Source: Fragilaria crotonensis (lineage: Eukaryota; Bacillariophyta; Fragilariophyceae; Fragilariales; Fragilariaceae). From it: a stretch of DNA of 64,000 nt. Below are positions 23,649 to 33,023 of the stretch, in pieces (position 1 is the first letter of the stretch; each line of letters starts with the position of its first letter). The translations under genes were made by a program, and so were the position numbers. The notes under the pieces were generated by a model, which had not been told where the DNA came from, did no database searches, and was given only the letters and a program-made list of their open reading frames with translations. The stretch spans positions 124,001 to 188,000 of the forward strand of contig JAKSYS010000007.1 of the NCBI GenBank assembly GCA_022925895.1, read 5' to 3'.

Positions 23649-24235
23649 AGTCAAGGTACAGCAGCTGACAGCTGTTATTGTGCCGTTATTGACGTTGAAA
23701 TTTCGTCCCCGCCAGCTGAGTCCCATCCGGCTTTGGATACGAAGATTCTCACGCCAACTGTATACGGCGAATCGCCAGTACGAAAACTACAGTTGTCCCG
23801 GACTGCTTTCCGCCCTCATAACCTCCTTTTCTACAACAACAATTTGTCCACATTAACCCAGTGCAATTCAACTGCAATTTCCTTCATGTGCCAACTAATT
23901 TCCAACATGTGTCCCTCATCATGTTGGCTAAGTCTAACCATGTTGCAACAGTTGTTGCGACCGTCAATTCGCTCGTGAAAGCGGAGTTGGTCCTGACATT
24001 TCAATGCCCTTATCAGTGGGATGAAGGCTTTGAATGTTCACTCCCACAACCCTCTAACTTCGCGAAAGTAGATCGGCAAGATTCAATCGGACCTGGATTG
24101 AATTGGTTCCTTCAAAGTGAAACCTAGAAATAAGCTCATAAGTTAAACAACACTAGAATTAATAACTCTACGTTTGACCGAACCCGGATTTCTACGAACT
24201 AGTACGCAGCCTTGATCACGCCGTGTACTTCGACT
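23649..24235 (+). repeat. 3' LTR of retrotransposon 1
   Basis: 587 bp. It differs from the left LTR by three substitutions and one C (CC at 23881-23882 against CCC at 16404-16406). That single-base difference truncates the ORF that crosses the left LTR. It ends 131 bp before the likely start codon of the ribosome recycling factor gene. Confidence 0.9.
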
Positions 24236-24240
24236 CTACA
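24236..24240. repeat. Target-site duplication, right (CTACA)
   Basis: Exact copy of 16167-16171, directly after the right LTR. Confidence 0.85.
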
Positions 24241-24366
24241 GACCCTTCGGTATCATACAGTACGTCCTTCAACCTACAACCATCGTACTGGAGTACCATG
24301 TACTGGAATACTAATGACACCGTGTCACAGTGTCACAAAGAAGATTTCGCGACAGTCTTCTCAACG

Positions 24367-25347
24367 ATGATGTCCGTTTCCTCAGTCGGTCGTCGGCTTC
24401 CACTCCTCCTCCGGCGACAAGTTCCTGCTGTTGTTTCTCTGTCTTCATTGAATATTAACAATGAGTGGCACTGTCATGGACAATCAGTGACAATGTTGCT
24501 GCACCAAAAACAACATACGAATCAACTAAATCAGACACGACGATGGTTCTCTCGCAAGGGTGCCAAAATGGGTCAACATTTGGATTCCCTACGTGAACAG
24601 GCTCATCGAGTATCGCACGAGGAAGCAAAGGAAAAGAGGAATAAAAAGAAGGGAAAGAAGGAAGGTGGTAGTGCTAGTACCATTGAGGATTCTGATGATG
24701 ACGCATTCACTAGCGAACCCGAGCTTCATGACCATCATGACGTGGATGATGATCACAATGACGGAACGGATTTAGATGATGCTCCAGCACTCCCTGAGCC
24801 ACGCGTTCTTAAAGCGAGCATGATTAAGGTCGTCGATCGACTCAAGGAATCCTTCAAATCCATTCGAGGAGCTGAACCAACTCCAGAACTCTTTGATTCC
24901 ATCATGGTGGATGCCTATGGTGACACGGCACCATTATCCACGGTCGCCCAGGTAGTTATCGTGTCTCCGACTTTGGCCAACGTCACATGCTTTGATCCCG
25001 CTGTTGCCAAGGACGTATCGAATGCCATTCGAGATTCCCTCGAACTTAATCCACAACTGGAGGAAGATGGTGTTGTCAAGGTACCATTACCACGTGTATC
25101 CATGGAAACACGTCAAAAAATTGTCAAGCAACTAAACAAGCAGGCAGAAGCGTCTCGTACTCGCATTCGGAATATAAGGCGTAAGGCCATGGACAAAATC
25201 AAGTTGGGTAAGGAAGGGAAATTGGAGGGCATTAGCAAGGATGATGCCTTTCGTGTGGCCAAGGAGCTTGATGCAGTTGTGGAAGATGTCATCAAGCTCG
25301 TTAATGATGCTGTCCATCAGAAGGAAGCATCAATCATGGCAGTGTAG
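24367..25347 (+). CDS. frr: Ribosome recycling factor, organellar
   Basis: A 326-aa protein whose last ~175 residues are a ribosome recycling factor, which with EF-G splits post-termination ribosomes in bacteria and organelles. The family core is visible from ~150: an initial helix, then I-R-G-A-E-P-T-P-E-L-F-D-S-I-x-V-D-A-Y-G (compare the R-T-G-R-A-x-P-x-L-L family motif), P-L-S-T-V-A-Q-V, the middle domain, and the long basic helix with S-R-T-R-I-R-N-I-R-R-K-A. Two differences from the bacterial core motif are plain: I-R-G-A-E replaces R-T-G-R-A. The N-terminus (M-S-V-S-S-V-G-R-R-L-P-L-L-L-R-R) looks like a mitochondrial presequence; a Lys-rich then Asp-rich linker follows. ATGs at 24367 and 24370 are the best starts; 24301 is possible. 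A retrotransposon LTR sits just upstream. Confidence 0.88.
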   Translation: MMSVSSVGRRLPLLLRRQVPAVVSLSSLNINNEWHCHGQSVTMLLHQKQHTNQLNQTRRWFSRKGAKMGQHLDSLREQAHRVSHEEAKEKRNKKKGKKEGGSASTIEDSDDDAFTSEPELHDHHDVDDDHNDGTDLDDAPALPEPRVLKASMIKVVDRLKESFKSIRGAEPTPELFDSIMVDAYGDTAPLSTVAQVVIVSPTLANVTCFDPAVAKDVSNAIRDSLELNPQLEEDGVVKVPLPRVSMETRQKIVKQLNKQAEASRTRIRNIRRKAMDKIKLGKEGKLEGISKDDAFRVAKELDAVVEDVIKLVNDAVHQKEASIMAV

Positions 25348-25898
25348 TCAACGAATCCGATAAGAATGGAATTAAGCTAAACTCATGAAAACCGAATTCG
25401 TTTCAAGGCAATCATAACGAGCGTGTCGAATTAATCGCACTCTCGCAACCGAATGTGCCAACGATTGAGGTTAAGAATGCCATTCTGACAGAAATTGTCG
25501 ATGACACGAGGAACGAGGGCCAGAAGTGAAATGACAAAGCTGGCTCATTGACAACTTCTAGTAGTGGTCAAGAGTCCATGTGCAATGGGCATAGGAGCAG
25601 ACAGACCACCTCGTTTCGTTGAAACCTTGAGGCGGGCGAAAGGTTCGTGCTCCATCCACGAAACGAAAGAAACATTCTGGACGTGTTTCCAATTGCTCCA
25701 GGTGCCTCAAACGTGACATCACCTCCAAACTAGGCCCGTTTGTCGCTTTCCAATTTTGAAAACGAGGAAAATTCCACGATTGTGAAGCTAGCATCACCCA
25801 ACTGATGTAGACTTTGATCACGATTTAATACCACACAAACTGATCATTCGCAGGAACACAAAACAAAAGCATACAGCTCCAAAGTAAGGCTCTATACC
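25348..25898. other. Intergenic region, no clear gene
   Basis: 550 bp. A minus-strand open stretch (25558-25821) is partly protein-like but begins with GTG and has no motif, so I do not call it. Nothing else seen. Confidence 0.4.
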
Positions 25899-26486
25899 AT
25901 GACCAGAAACTCTCATGTCACAACATTTGGACCACGGTACCGATGGAACAATCCTTCCGATCTCATGGACATCACCCACCAACTACGAGACCGTTTCGAC
26001 CTTGAAACTGGGTTCCACAAAGAGTGCGGCATCGTCCATGATGGCCATGAGAGCGACGCCCACGGTTCTTGTGGTGTGACTCTTGCGTCATGCCATCGTG
26101 TCGTTACCCCCAACGGCACACCTCCATCGGCGGTGGTTCGTGACGAGGTGCGGAAACAACACGAATGGGTACAGCAGGACCCTTCGCCAACATCGGTTCA
26201 GTCCGACTTGGTTTTCACAAAGGGTGTTGTAATTCCTCCCAAGAGTCAATTCTTTCCTTTTGACACGAACGACGCGCTCGTGCTGCAGACTCACGTTGAT
26301 GCACTTGCGAGAGATCTCGATCATGTCGTTGACAATAAGCAATCCCTCCACGACGATGAATGGTGGATTCGTCTTGAAGAAGGGTTACATATTTGTGGCG
26401 ACAACCGAGTCCAACAGCAGCAACATGACGAAAAGCCAGCATTATTTTGGAACGGAGGCAACAGAGAATCACGGTGTGCGACGTGA
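25899..26486 (+). CDS. Hypothetical protein
   Basis: A 195-aa ORF from ATG 25899. It is hydrophilic, His/Asp-rich, with no signal peptide or membrane segment. Residues ~85-150 contain an alternating charged/hydrophobic pattern (D-T-N-D-A-L-V-L-Q-T-H-V-D-A-L-A-R-D-L) that looks helical, and residues 15-35 read like folded protein. I do not recognise a family. Composition resembles real coding sequence more than the overlapping frames do, but it may be an exon or a relic. Confidence 0.45.
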   Translation: MTRNSHVTTFGPRYRWNNPSDLMDITHQLRDRFDLETGFHKECGIVHDGHESDAHGSCGVTLASCHRVVTPNGTPPSAVVRDEVRKQHEWVQQDPSPTSVQSDLVFTKGVVIPPKSQFFPFDTNDALVLQTHVDALARDLDHVVDNKQSLHDDEWWIRLEEGLHICGDNRVQQQQHDEKPALFWNGGNRESRCAT

Positions 26487-26886
26487 TAGCAAACAAAGTT
26501 GTGCCCGGTAATTTTCACCTCCCGCTCCTATACGCATGTGCTGTCCAAAAATTGAACTGGTGTGAATCAAGGCCTTGAGTGTATATTCATGTAAATAACA
26601 AAACTAGATTGGACTCCTTGACAAACACGAGAGCTACGGTAGGGAAAAGTCATTCAATTAATGCCCTGGGAGCAAACTTGAAAAAGCGATTAATGTCAAT
26701 TACCGCACTTACCATCTAGGCAGCTGCTGATCGAATCCACACCCCTGAATTCGCGACACTTGAGATGGTGAGAAGGCGCCCCCTCCCCGCATCCAAAAGA
26801 AGATTGTTTGCAGGAGTCTCGAAGGAACTGGGAGTCTACGACCAATTTTTTCGCCAATTGTGCATCCACAGAAAACAACTAGCCCT
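26487..26886. other. Intergenic, convergent 3' ends
   Basis: 400 bp between the hypothetical gene (plus) and the lipase-like gene (minus). Overlapping short ORFs only; nothing supported. Confidence 0.45.
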
Positions 26887-28578
26887 CTATTCTTCCACAG
26901 GCAATTCCCACGCGAAAATAAACTCAATAAGTTCGTTGGCCAGTGCATCCACTACAGGTCTTCCTCCCTTATAAAAGGACGCACGCTTCTTGTCTCGTGA
27001 CAAGGCGACAATCATATTGTGTCCAAGTGGCCACGCGATTCGATCAAGATCAGGGGCCTTTCGTGTGGCCTCGGCAACCTCACCGGAACCAACGACTTTT
27101 CTCGTTTTGAGATTCTTCAATGGAGACATTTCATCATCTGAAAGGTAGGAAGATGCGCCTCGTCGTAGTCGCGGCAGGTTCACACCAACTGGAATCTCGT
27201 TTCGAAGATCGACAAACACTTTCTTCCATCCGAGGGAATCCAAACTCTTCGACATAATCGCGAGGTCATCGGCGTGATCCGCAGTGGCGCTGCCGTTCGA
27301 CGCAACATCCTTTGCTCCATTACCGCTGCTTGCGTCTGGCTGACATGGGGTGTGAAAAACGGCAACAACCAGTCCGTTACCATCCAGAACAACACAACCT
27401 TGATCATCGAGCAGGATTTCGTCGGTTTGGTCAGGGTGGTGCGGAACATAGAATCTGCATGAAGAAAGGCGGCAGTAGCAGTCGGAACAGGAAAGTCGGT
27501 GCCGAAGGCATTTGCATAGGCAATTCTCTTGCGAAAGAGCTCAAGCGGTTTCAAAAACTCTGGAGAGGTTGCCATGGTCTTTAGCAGTCCATTAAGACGA
27601 AATCTGCGAGAAAAGTTGTGAGCGTGACCTAAGAGACTCACAACACTGCCAAGAAGAAATACTGACTTACAGATCTTTCCCAGTATCTCCCATGGTATGA
27701 GCCATGCCAACCTCGGCTGCTCTTGGTATTGGAAAGTACGTGTGTTTCGATAGACCCAAGTGCGGCGTCGCAGTAGTGCAGAACACTCTAAAGTGCAGCT
27801 TGAACGCACTGTCCAGTACCATGTTATCGGTTCGTTCCATCAAGCGTGCAATTGAATATCGACAGTAGATCCCTCCCAGTGAGTTCCCGAGGAGGGATAT
27901 TGTCACGTGCTTGAGCTCCGTATTTGAGTCGGCATCGTTCTTCTGGGCCATGGTGGAACGTATGATCTTTAACATTTCTTCCAATAATCGCTCTCCACCC
28001 TTTTCGACTCCATCTTTGGTTCGATGTTCATTACATGTTGAACAATGGACTACAAACTCATGCCGAGTTTTAGAGCTTGCCTTGACCAACTGATGTTTCC
28101 GCTGTTCTGCCAGCAGGCGCATCACTGTCTCTAAATACGAAAGGTCCTGCACCATACACATGACACAGTCGAAACGACCAATACACGTGAGAACGATTCT
28201 CATAAAGCAAACATTCCAAAACACCCGCCGCCCATCACTCGTACTGAATCCCGTGTATCCGTGCACCAGAAAACAGAAATGTGTAACATGGGGTGCTTGT
28301 TGATGATAGTCCTCCATGAGTTGTCTTGAATGGTCAGAATTCAAATCTGTATATACTTCTCCAAAGGATTCCATAAATAAAGCATCTTCGTGCCATATGG
28401 GTTGTTTCCGTCTTGCAGAGAATTGATCTCGTAAAGCGAATGTGGGTTTGGACAAGAGAAGCCCCGCCAGGACTATTGAAAGGAGCGCTGTGATGAGTAT
28501 CATGATCCAATTCTCGGTCCAGAATGACTCCAAGGAAGGATATGTCGAGAACAAGGCAGCTAGAAGTTGATTCTGCAT
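26887..28578 (-). CDS. DUF676 alpha/beta-hydrolase (ROG1-type lipase-like)
   Basis: A membrane-anchored serine hydrolase of roughly 540 aa. ATG 28578 starts a protein with a hydrophobic segment at ~22-45, then the oxyanion strand C-F-L-V-H-G-Y-T-G, and the nucleophile elbow L-G-N-S-L-G-G (GxSxG) followed by T-P-H-L-G, all typical of DUF676 proteins such as yeast ROG1. Exon 1 ends at 27671; the intron 27604-27670 (67 nt) has GTAAGT and CGCAG and splicing restores the frame (Y-A-N-A-F-G-T-D). A frame change follows near 27450-27460, after which the C-terminal part (W-P-L-G-H-N-M-I-V-A-L, holding the probable catalytic His) continues to 26887. Substrate is unknown; relatives hydrolyse lipids. 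Confidence 0.82.
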
Positions 28579-29518
28579 AACAGATCACAGCAGACTGACA
28601 CTGTACCGTTTGATCGCTTCTCTTTGGGTATGGTAGATTGGTTCAAAGAATCAGTACAATACTGTATCGAATCTTGAAAATTGCAATACCCGCGGATCTG
28701 AAAAGAGTGAAACGAGGAGATGGAGGGTATAACTATTTTGATGGGAAATGAATTGATTCAATTCACAACTGGCTGAAGGTGTGGAACAAATCGGTGCAAA
28801 TGGCAATCCCACGGACCAGCAGACGCATCGACGTGTCCGGGATTCAGTCGTCCAACCATCACGTTGTTCGTTTTTCGCCTACATGTACTTGTACCTCGAT
28901 GTGATGGAAGCACAAAGCATATAGTGTACTTGTACCTGGTACAACGTGTATGACAGTATGACATATGGTCATATGGAGTACTTGAGTACAAACCTTCCAA
29001 TTTTTATCAAATGCGACCGTTGAGCAAAAATGCAGTACAGTACTCCGGTAGCCGTGAATGCGTAATACTGGTGTAGTACATCTACACAGGACTAGCACTA
29101 GCATGTCATGTTAGTGGTGGCCAATGTACTCATACATGTATATAATATATAGTAGATGTATATGTACATCCACGGCATATCTAAGAGCAAATGTCCAGGA
29201 CTCTCTATGTTTTTTGGCTTTAGCTGAGAGTACGAGTACAAGTACTACTACCCTGCGAGCATGCAAGCTCTAGAGTTCTATTGTACCGGTATGCACAGTA
29301 CAATACTCGAAGAGCATGTCCAAGTTGTCTTTGAGCATCGTCTGCCGCAGATTGCAAGCAACGAGCAACGCTGTCCATTGTCCATCACATGTAACCCTCG
29401 CGATTGGGAGGTTCACAGGAAAAAGAAGAATAGAACAGGGGCCTTGGAAAAATCGTTATTGTATTCGACGGTGTGGATGTTTTCCATCATTATCCGGGCG
29501 CCGATCGATGCCTTCACT
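28579..29518. other. Divergent intergenic region with GTAC cluster
   Basis: Lies between the lipase-like start (minus) and the methyltransferase start (plus). The right half (28881-29303) is strongly GTAC-rich and listed separately. The open frame from 29261 upstream of the methyltransferase ATG is not protein-like. Confidence 0.5.
28881..29303. repeat. GTAC-dense degenerate repeat cluster
   Basis: I count 17 GTAC tetramers in about 420 bp, against fewer than two expected by chance. Units such as TGTACTTGTACCTGGTAC and AGTACGAGTACAAGTACT recur with irregular spacing. Confidence 0.6.
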
Positions 29519-30388
29519 ATGGTCCTTCTACTGCTTTGCATTGTTTCATTGCCACATGGTACAACATCATGGGTGGCGGTGCATTCCAATTGTCAGCGTT
29601 CGTCGAGAATAGTACGAGTGAATCACCTGTGCTGCGGAGTACGCCCCCAAAATCTGAGGCAGATTCGGCTTGACGATGATGATGATGACCAAATCGTCCA
29701 AATCATCCCGCGCGTTGTACAATTGGCAGACGATTGGTCTGTCACAATTTGGGAGAAATACCAACCAGCTGCGACAGTCGATCACTATTGGAGCACTCAG
29801 AGTCGATCAGAGAAAGCATTGGATCCATTTGGTCTGGTCAACTGGCCAGGATCTATCGTGGCGGCACAAGAGTTGAGAAAGCACCGACAAGAGATCGAAA
29901 ATACGACCGTCGTGGTTATCGGAGCAGGTACAGGTGTAGAAGTACAAGCTGTCGCCATGCTTGGAGCAAAACATGTTATTGCTACGGACTACAATCCCAC
30001 TACCTTGAGGTTACTAGAGTATGGAGTCGAGAACGCAGGTCTTGAGGATGTGATAACATCGCGACTGTTTGATCTCACAAGTACGGAGCCACTTCCCGAT
30101 TGTGACATATTGATTGCCTCCGATGTCATGTACTCTGAACGACTATCAAGAATAATCTCTGACAGATGTCTAGAGGCAAGACGGAAAAGGCACCCACCAA
30201 AGATTCTAGTGTCCGACTCTCAGCGATTTGCTGATTTTGTTCCTCGATTGCGGGAACAACTTGGGGACGACTCGATACAATGGGAAGAGAGATGGCTGCA
30301 ATCCTTCACAGGCTCAGGAGTCTTGATAGACGATGATCAAACATACGATGTCAAAGCTAGGGTCCTATCCATAGGTTGGGCTGGATAG
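29519..30388 (+). CDS. Family-16-type (METTL21/FAM86-like) methyltransferase
   Basis: A 289-aa seven-beta-strand methyltransferase. SAM motif I is V-V-V-I-G-A-G-T-G-V-E, followed by A-T-D-Y-N at the end of strand 2 and by D-I-L-I-A-S-D-V-M-Y, the D-x-x-Y motif of the lysine-methyltransferase group 16 (METTL21, METTL23, FAM86). Such enzymes methylate lysines of chaperones and translation factors, so a protein substrate is likely (inference). From ATG 29519 the N-terminus is a hydrophobic signal-like stretch ending T-T-S before Trp, which may be a plastid or secretory signal. A longer start at ATG 29477 is possible; the open frame back to 29261 is not convincing. Confidence 0.8.
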   Translation: MVLLLLCIVSLPHGTTSWVAVHSNCQRSSRIVRVNHLCCGVRPQNLRQIRLDDDDDDQIVQIIPRVVQLADDWSVTIWEKYQPAATVDHYWSTQSRSEKALDPFGLVNWPGSIVAAQELRKHRQEIENTTVVVIGAGTGVEVQAVAMLGAKHVIATDYNPTTLRLLEYGVENAGLEDVITSRLFDLTSTEPLPDCDILIASDVMYSERLSRIISDRCLEARRKRHPPKILVSDSQRFADFVPRLREQLGDDSIQWEERWLQSFTGSGVLIDDDQTYDVKARVLSIGWAG

Positions 30389-30805
30389 TGCAGTGCATCA
30401 CAAGGGGAAACAAAGATTTTGACGACTGCATGTGTGACATTTGTATTCGTTGTGATCCATGTGTTGTGCCACTTCTGTGTGCTAGTTGTACATTTTGAGG
30501 AGGGGCGTTCTGTGGTTCTGTGCATCGCATTCGTTGTACGAAACGACTCATGTCCACGCGTTCACTCTGGAACCATCATATCATCGATGTCAACAGCCTA
30601 CTTCCTGCCTACAAGTGAATGAAGGATTCAATTCTCGTTTATATTCTTGCTGGATCACATGCGTTGCGGATGCTCGACCTCGTCATCACTTTATGGTGTG
30701 CGAACTTTAGTGGTTATGACGTTATGACTATACGGCATACTCGACAGTAATGGCCATCATTTTGCCATGGTGCAACACATCACTGGGAAAGTTGACGCTA
30801 GAACA
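30389..30805. other. Intergenic, convergent 3' ends
   Basis: About 415 bp between the methyltransferase (plus) and the Iwr1-type gene (minus). No supported feature. Confidence 0.45.
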
Positions 30806-31997
30806 TCATGGTAAATACTCAAAACTTCCTACACTAGTGGTCGTCATCCAGATCTGGATCATAGGCATAAAAGTGTTGAGTATTTCCCTCATCATTCCCA
30901 TCATAGAGACCATACTGAGCATCATACTCGCGTCTGTCTCCTCATCTGGGTACGAGGCGCTGTTCACCGCCATTCGGCCAACCGGCATGGGAAGTCGGTC
31001 GTGGCGAAATCCAACATCTTCGTCGCTGTCAATGTCTTCATCACTTTCCTCATCAGGGTAATCATTATGTTCATGATCCTCGGCGTTGGAATCAACGTCG
31101 TCATCATCTTGCGCAAAGTCGTCATCAGAATCTCGACCATAGTCCTCGGGACAGAGTGTCTCGAGGATGAGCTCTCCATGCTCATTGAGGTAACCAACGC
31201 CGCCTCGAAGCTCCACGTACGTTGGATCAATCTGTTCCTCCTGTTCTTGTTCCGTAACAAGCTGAAACACGTCATAGACATAATCCTGCGTATCGGCACC
31301 AAAGGAAAGGAGAAGTTGAGCCACTTGGTCGTTTCCAGCGAGGATGGCATTTTGGTACGGGCGCTGTCCACTGACGTTTGCCGAATCGATGCAAAGTGCT
31401 TTTGGATACGACATTAAAATGTACCTGGCTTCTTCGACATTGTTCCATAAGGCTGCCAAGTGCAAGACGTTGCTGCCATCGGGTAACGTCCAAGATAGGT
31501 ATCGGTTCGTGTCATGCATGACGCGCTCGTCGTGTTCAAGAAATCCAAGTATTGTTGAAAGTGGATGATCCCTCTTGTATCTGCTTCATTTTCTGATCAA
31601 TCAATCGATAGGTTGGATCAAGTATTGCATTTTTGGCTCTCGGTCGTGGCGACAAGGAGGTTTTGCTCGTCGGTGACTTTTCCAACGTCAGTGCTAGCTT
31701 TGGTCGTTTTGGATCAATCCTGTTGAGCGTCGCATCGACGAACTTGAGCGAGCGTTTTCGGCTTTCTTTCTCAGTGGCTGATTCGGAAAGCGAAGTCTCG
31801 ATGCGCTTCCAAGTCAGAGTATTGCTCGAAAACGGCAAGGGCGAAAGGTTGGATGATGCCAATTCTTGCGCGAGATCATCGACTGTTTCTTGGCGTGCAC
31901 GTTTACGTTTAGCGAATTGAAGAGTAGGCAAAGGATCGACAGTCCTGGGCCGTTTGATGCGAAGGACAGTTGTGGAAGAACCGACGTTGGGCGCCAT
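30806..31997 (-). CDS. Iwr1/SLC7A6OS-family protein with ankyrin-like repeats
   Basis: ATG 31997 opens with V-L-R-I-K-R-P-R-T-V-D-P-L-P-T-L, the conserved N-terminus of Iwr1/SLC7A6OS proteins, which guide assembled RNA polymerase II into the nucleus. The C-terminal half has the family's Y-V-Y-D-V block and the acidic D-S-N-A-E-D...N-D-Y-P-D-E motif. Between them lies sequence resembling about two ankyrin repeats (G-S-N-V-L-H-L-A-A-L-W-N-N, then A-I-L-A-G-N-D-Q-V-A-Q-L-L-L-S-F-G-A-D), which is not part of the usual family. The frame changes once between 31520 and 31570, just before the ankyrin part; I treat it as a small indel. The protein is about 395 aa. The ankyrin insertion is real in sequence; its role is unknown. 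Confidence 0.78.
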
Positions 31998-32405
31998 GGC
32001 TGTCGTAACTGATTCAATTAGGGCTCTGTGGAGTCAAGGTCGTTCGTCATTATGCAGTGCAGTCAGCTAATTGAGAAGCACAGTATTGTTCTAGGGCTTG
32101 TTACCAGACGTTGTGTAGCAGTAGTCGTTCAGGTTCTTGTTGCTTGGCGGAGGGTTTGATTTTGTTTGGTATTTGACGACGAACAGGGGGTTCTGGCAAC
32201 AAAGTGTGACTGGTAGTTCGGATTATGTGGAATCTACATAAATACCCTGGAATCTCTGGAATCCCCACTTCATTCTGCTCCCACCGTCCCCCGTTTCGAC
32301 GAAGTCTGGTGTCGTGTGGGTCGTGTGCATGAGGAAAACGGCGGTTTTAATCTGCATGGAAAGGACAAGTGCGGCGTCAATGTTTCTATGCTGGCGCGCA
32401 TACAG
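31998..32405. promoter_or_regulatory. Upstream region of the Iwr1-type gene
   Basis: About 400 bp between the start of the Iwr1-type gene and the target site of retrotransposon 2. No gene. It should hold the promoter; I see no nameable motif. Confidence 0.4.
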
Positions 32406-32411
32406 CGTTTT
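32406..32411. repeat. Target-site duplication, left (CGTTTT)
   Basis: CGTTTT directly before the left LTR and again at 44130-44135 directly after the right LTR. Copia elements usually duplicate 5 bp, so one of the six matching bases may be chance. Confidence 0.8.
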
Positions 32412-33012
32412 TGACAGTATTCGTGTGATCGGTACGCGAGTACTGGCCGACGGTAGACTTAAGGTTAGTAGGACCTAGAAGTCTGCCGTCGGACTTGACG
32501 GGAGAGGAAGCGAACGTGATGGATCGTCCAGCTTTGGGCGTAGGAGTCCTGAAGATGTGGACCATGATGGTAAATTTGTTGTTACAAATATGTAGAAGAT
32601 GTAGAACTAAGTAGTAAAGGCCTTTACTGTTTTTGGTTTGTGGAAATTATTAGTTAAAAAGTAGATGAAAAATGAAAGTGAGATCTCCAATATTAGTTGG
32701 AGTCTCACAAAAGTTATGTTGCTTTAATCCCACTTGTTGAGTGGTGTTTGAGTTATGAATCCCATAGTAAAAAGTTGTGTTGTCAATAAAATTGACAACA
32801 TAACAGATTTGAATACTTAGGGAAACTCAGGGCAACATGATTTAAATTCCTTGTGTGGTCGCGGGATCCAGAGTTCTGATTCGCAGAACTACTGGCACGA
32901 GTCACGGACAGACGAAGGAAAATAAAGGACTGTCTACCGTATTACCGTATGGTATTTAACCTTACAGTAATTACGAGTGACAGTGTGACAGAGTGACAGT
33001 AGATCTCTAACA
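32412..33012 (-). repeat. 3' LTR of retrotransposon 2
   Basis: 601 bp, near-identical to 43532-44129. Compared with that copy it has one extra base in each of GGG (32500-32502), AAAA (32709-32712) and AAAAA (32769-32773). Confidence 0.9.
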
Positions 33013-33022
33013 CCCCTCTTGG
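33013..33022 (-). other. Polypurine tract of retrotransposon 2
   Basis: On the element strand CCAAGAGGGG lies directly before the 3' LTR, immediately after the RNase H stop codon. Confidence 0.65.
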
Positions 33023-33023
33023 A

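Larger units (their letters stand above)
16172..24235 (+). mobile_element. Ty1/copia-type LTR retrotransposon 1 (8.06 kb)
   Basis: A complete element with two LTRs (16172-16759 and 23649-24235), a gag-like region with a CCHC knuckle, and protease, integrase, reverse transcriptase and RNase H in that order, which is the copia order. The LTRs differ by three substitutions (one T/C, one adjacent GG/AA pair) and one base in a C run, so insertion is recent. LTR ends are AGTC...GACT rather than TG...CA. The coding region is broken by at least seven frame changes. Given the near-identical LTRs and similar breaks in conserved host genes, some or all may be sequence errors. It resembles the CoDi copia lineages known from diatoms, but I cannot place it within them. 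Confidence 0.93.

Noticed and set aside
25558-25821. Minus-strand ORF of ~87 codons with partly protein-like sequence
   Set aside because: Begins with GTG, has no recognisable domain, and could be a remnant; not enough to call a gene.
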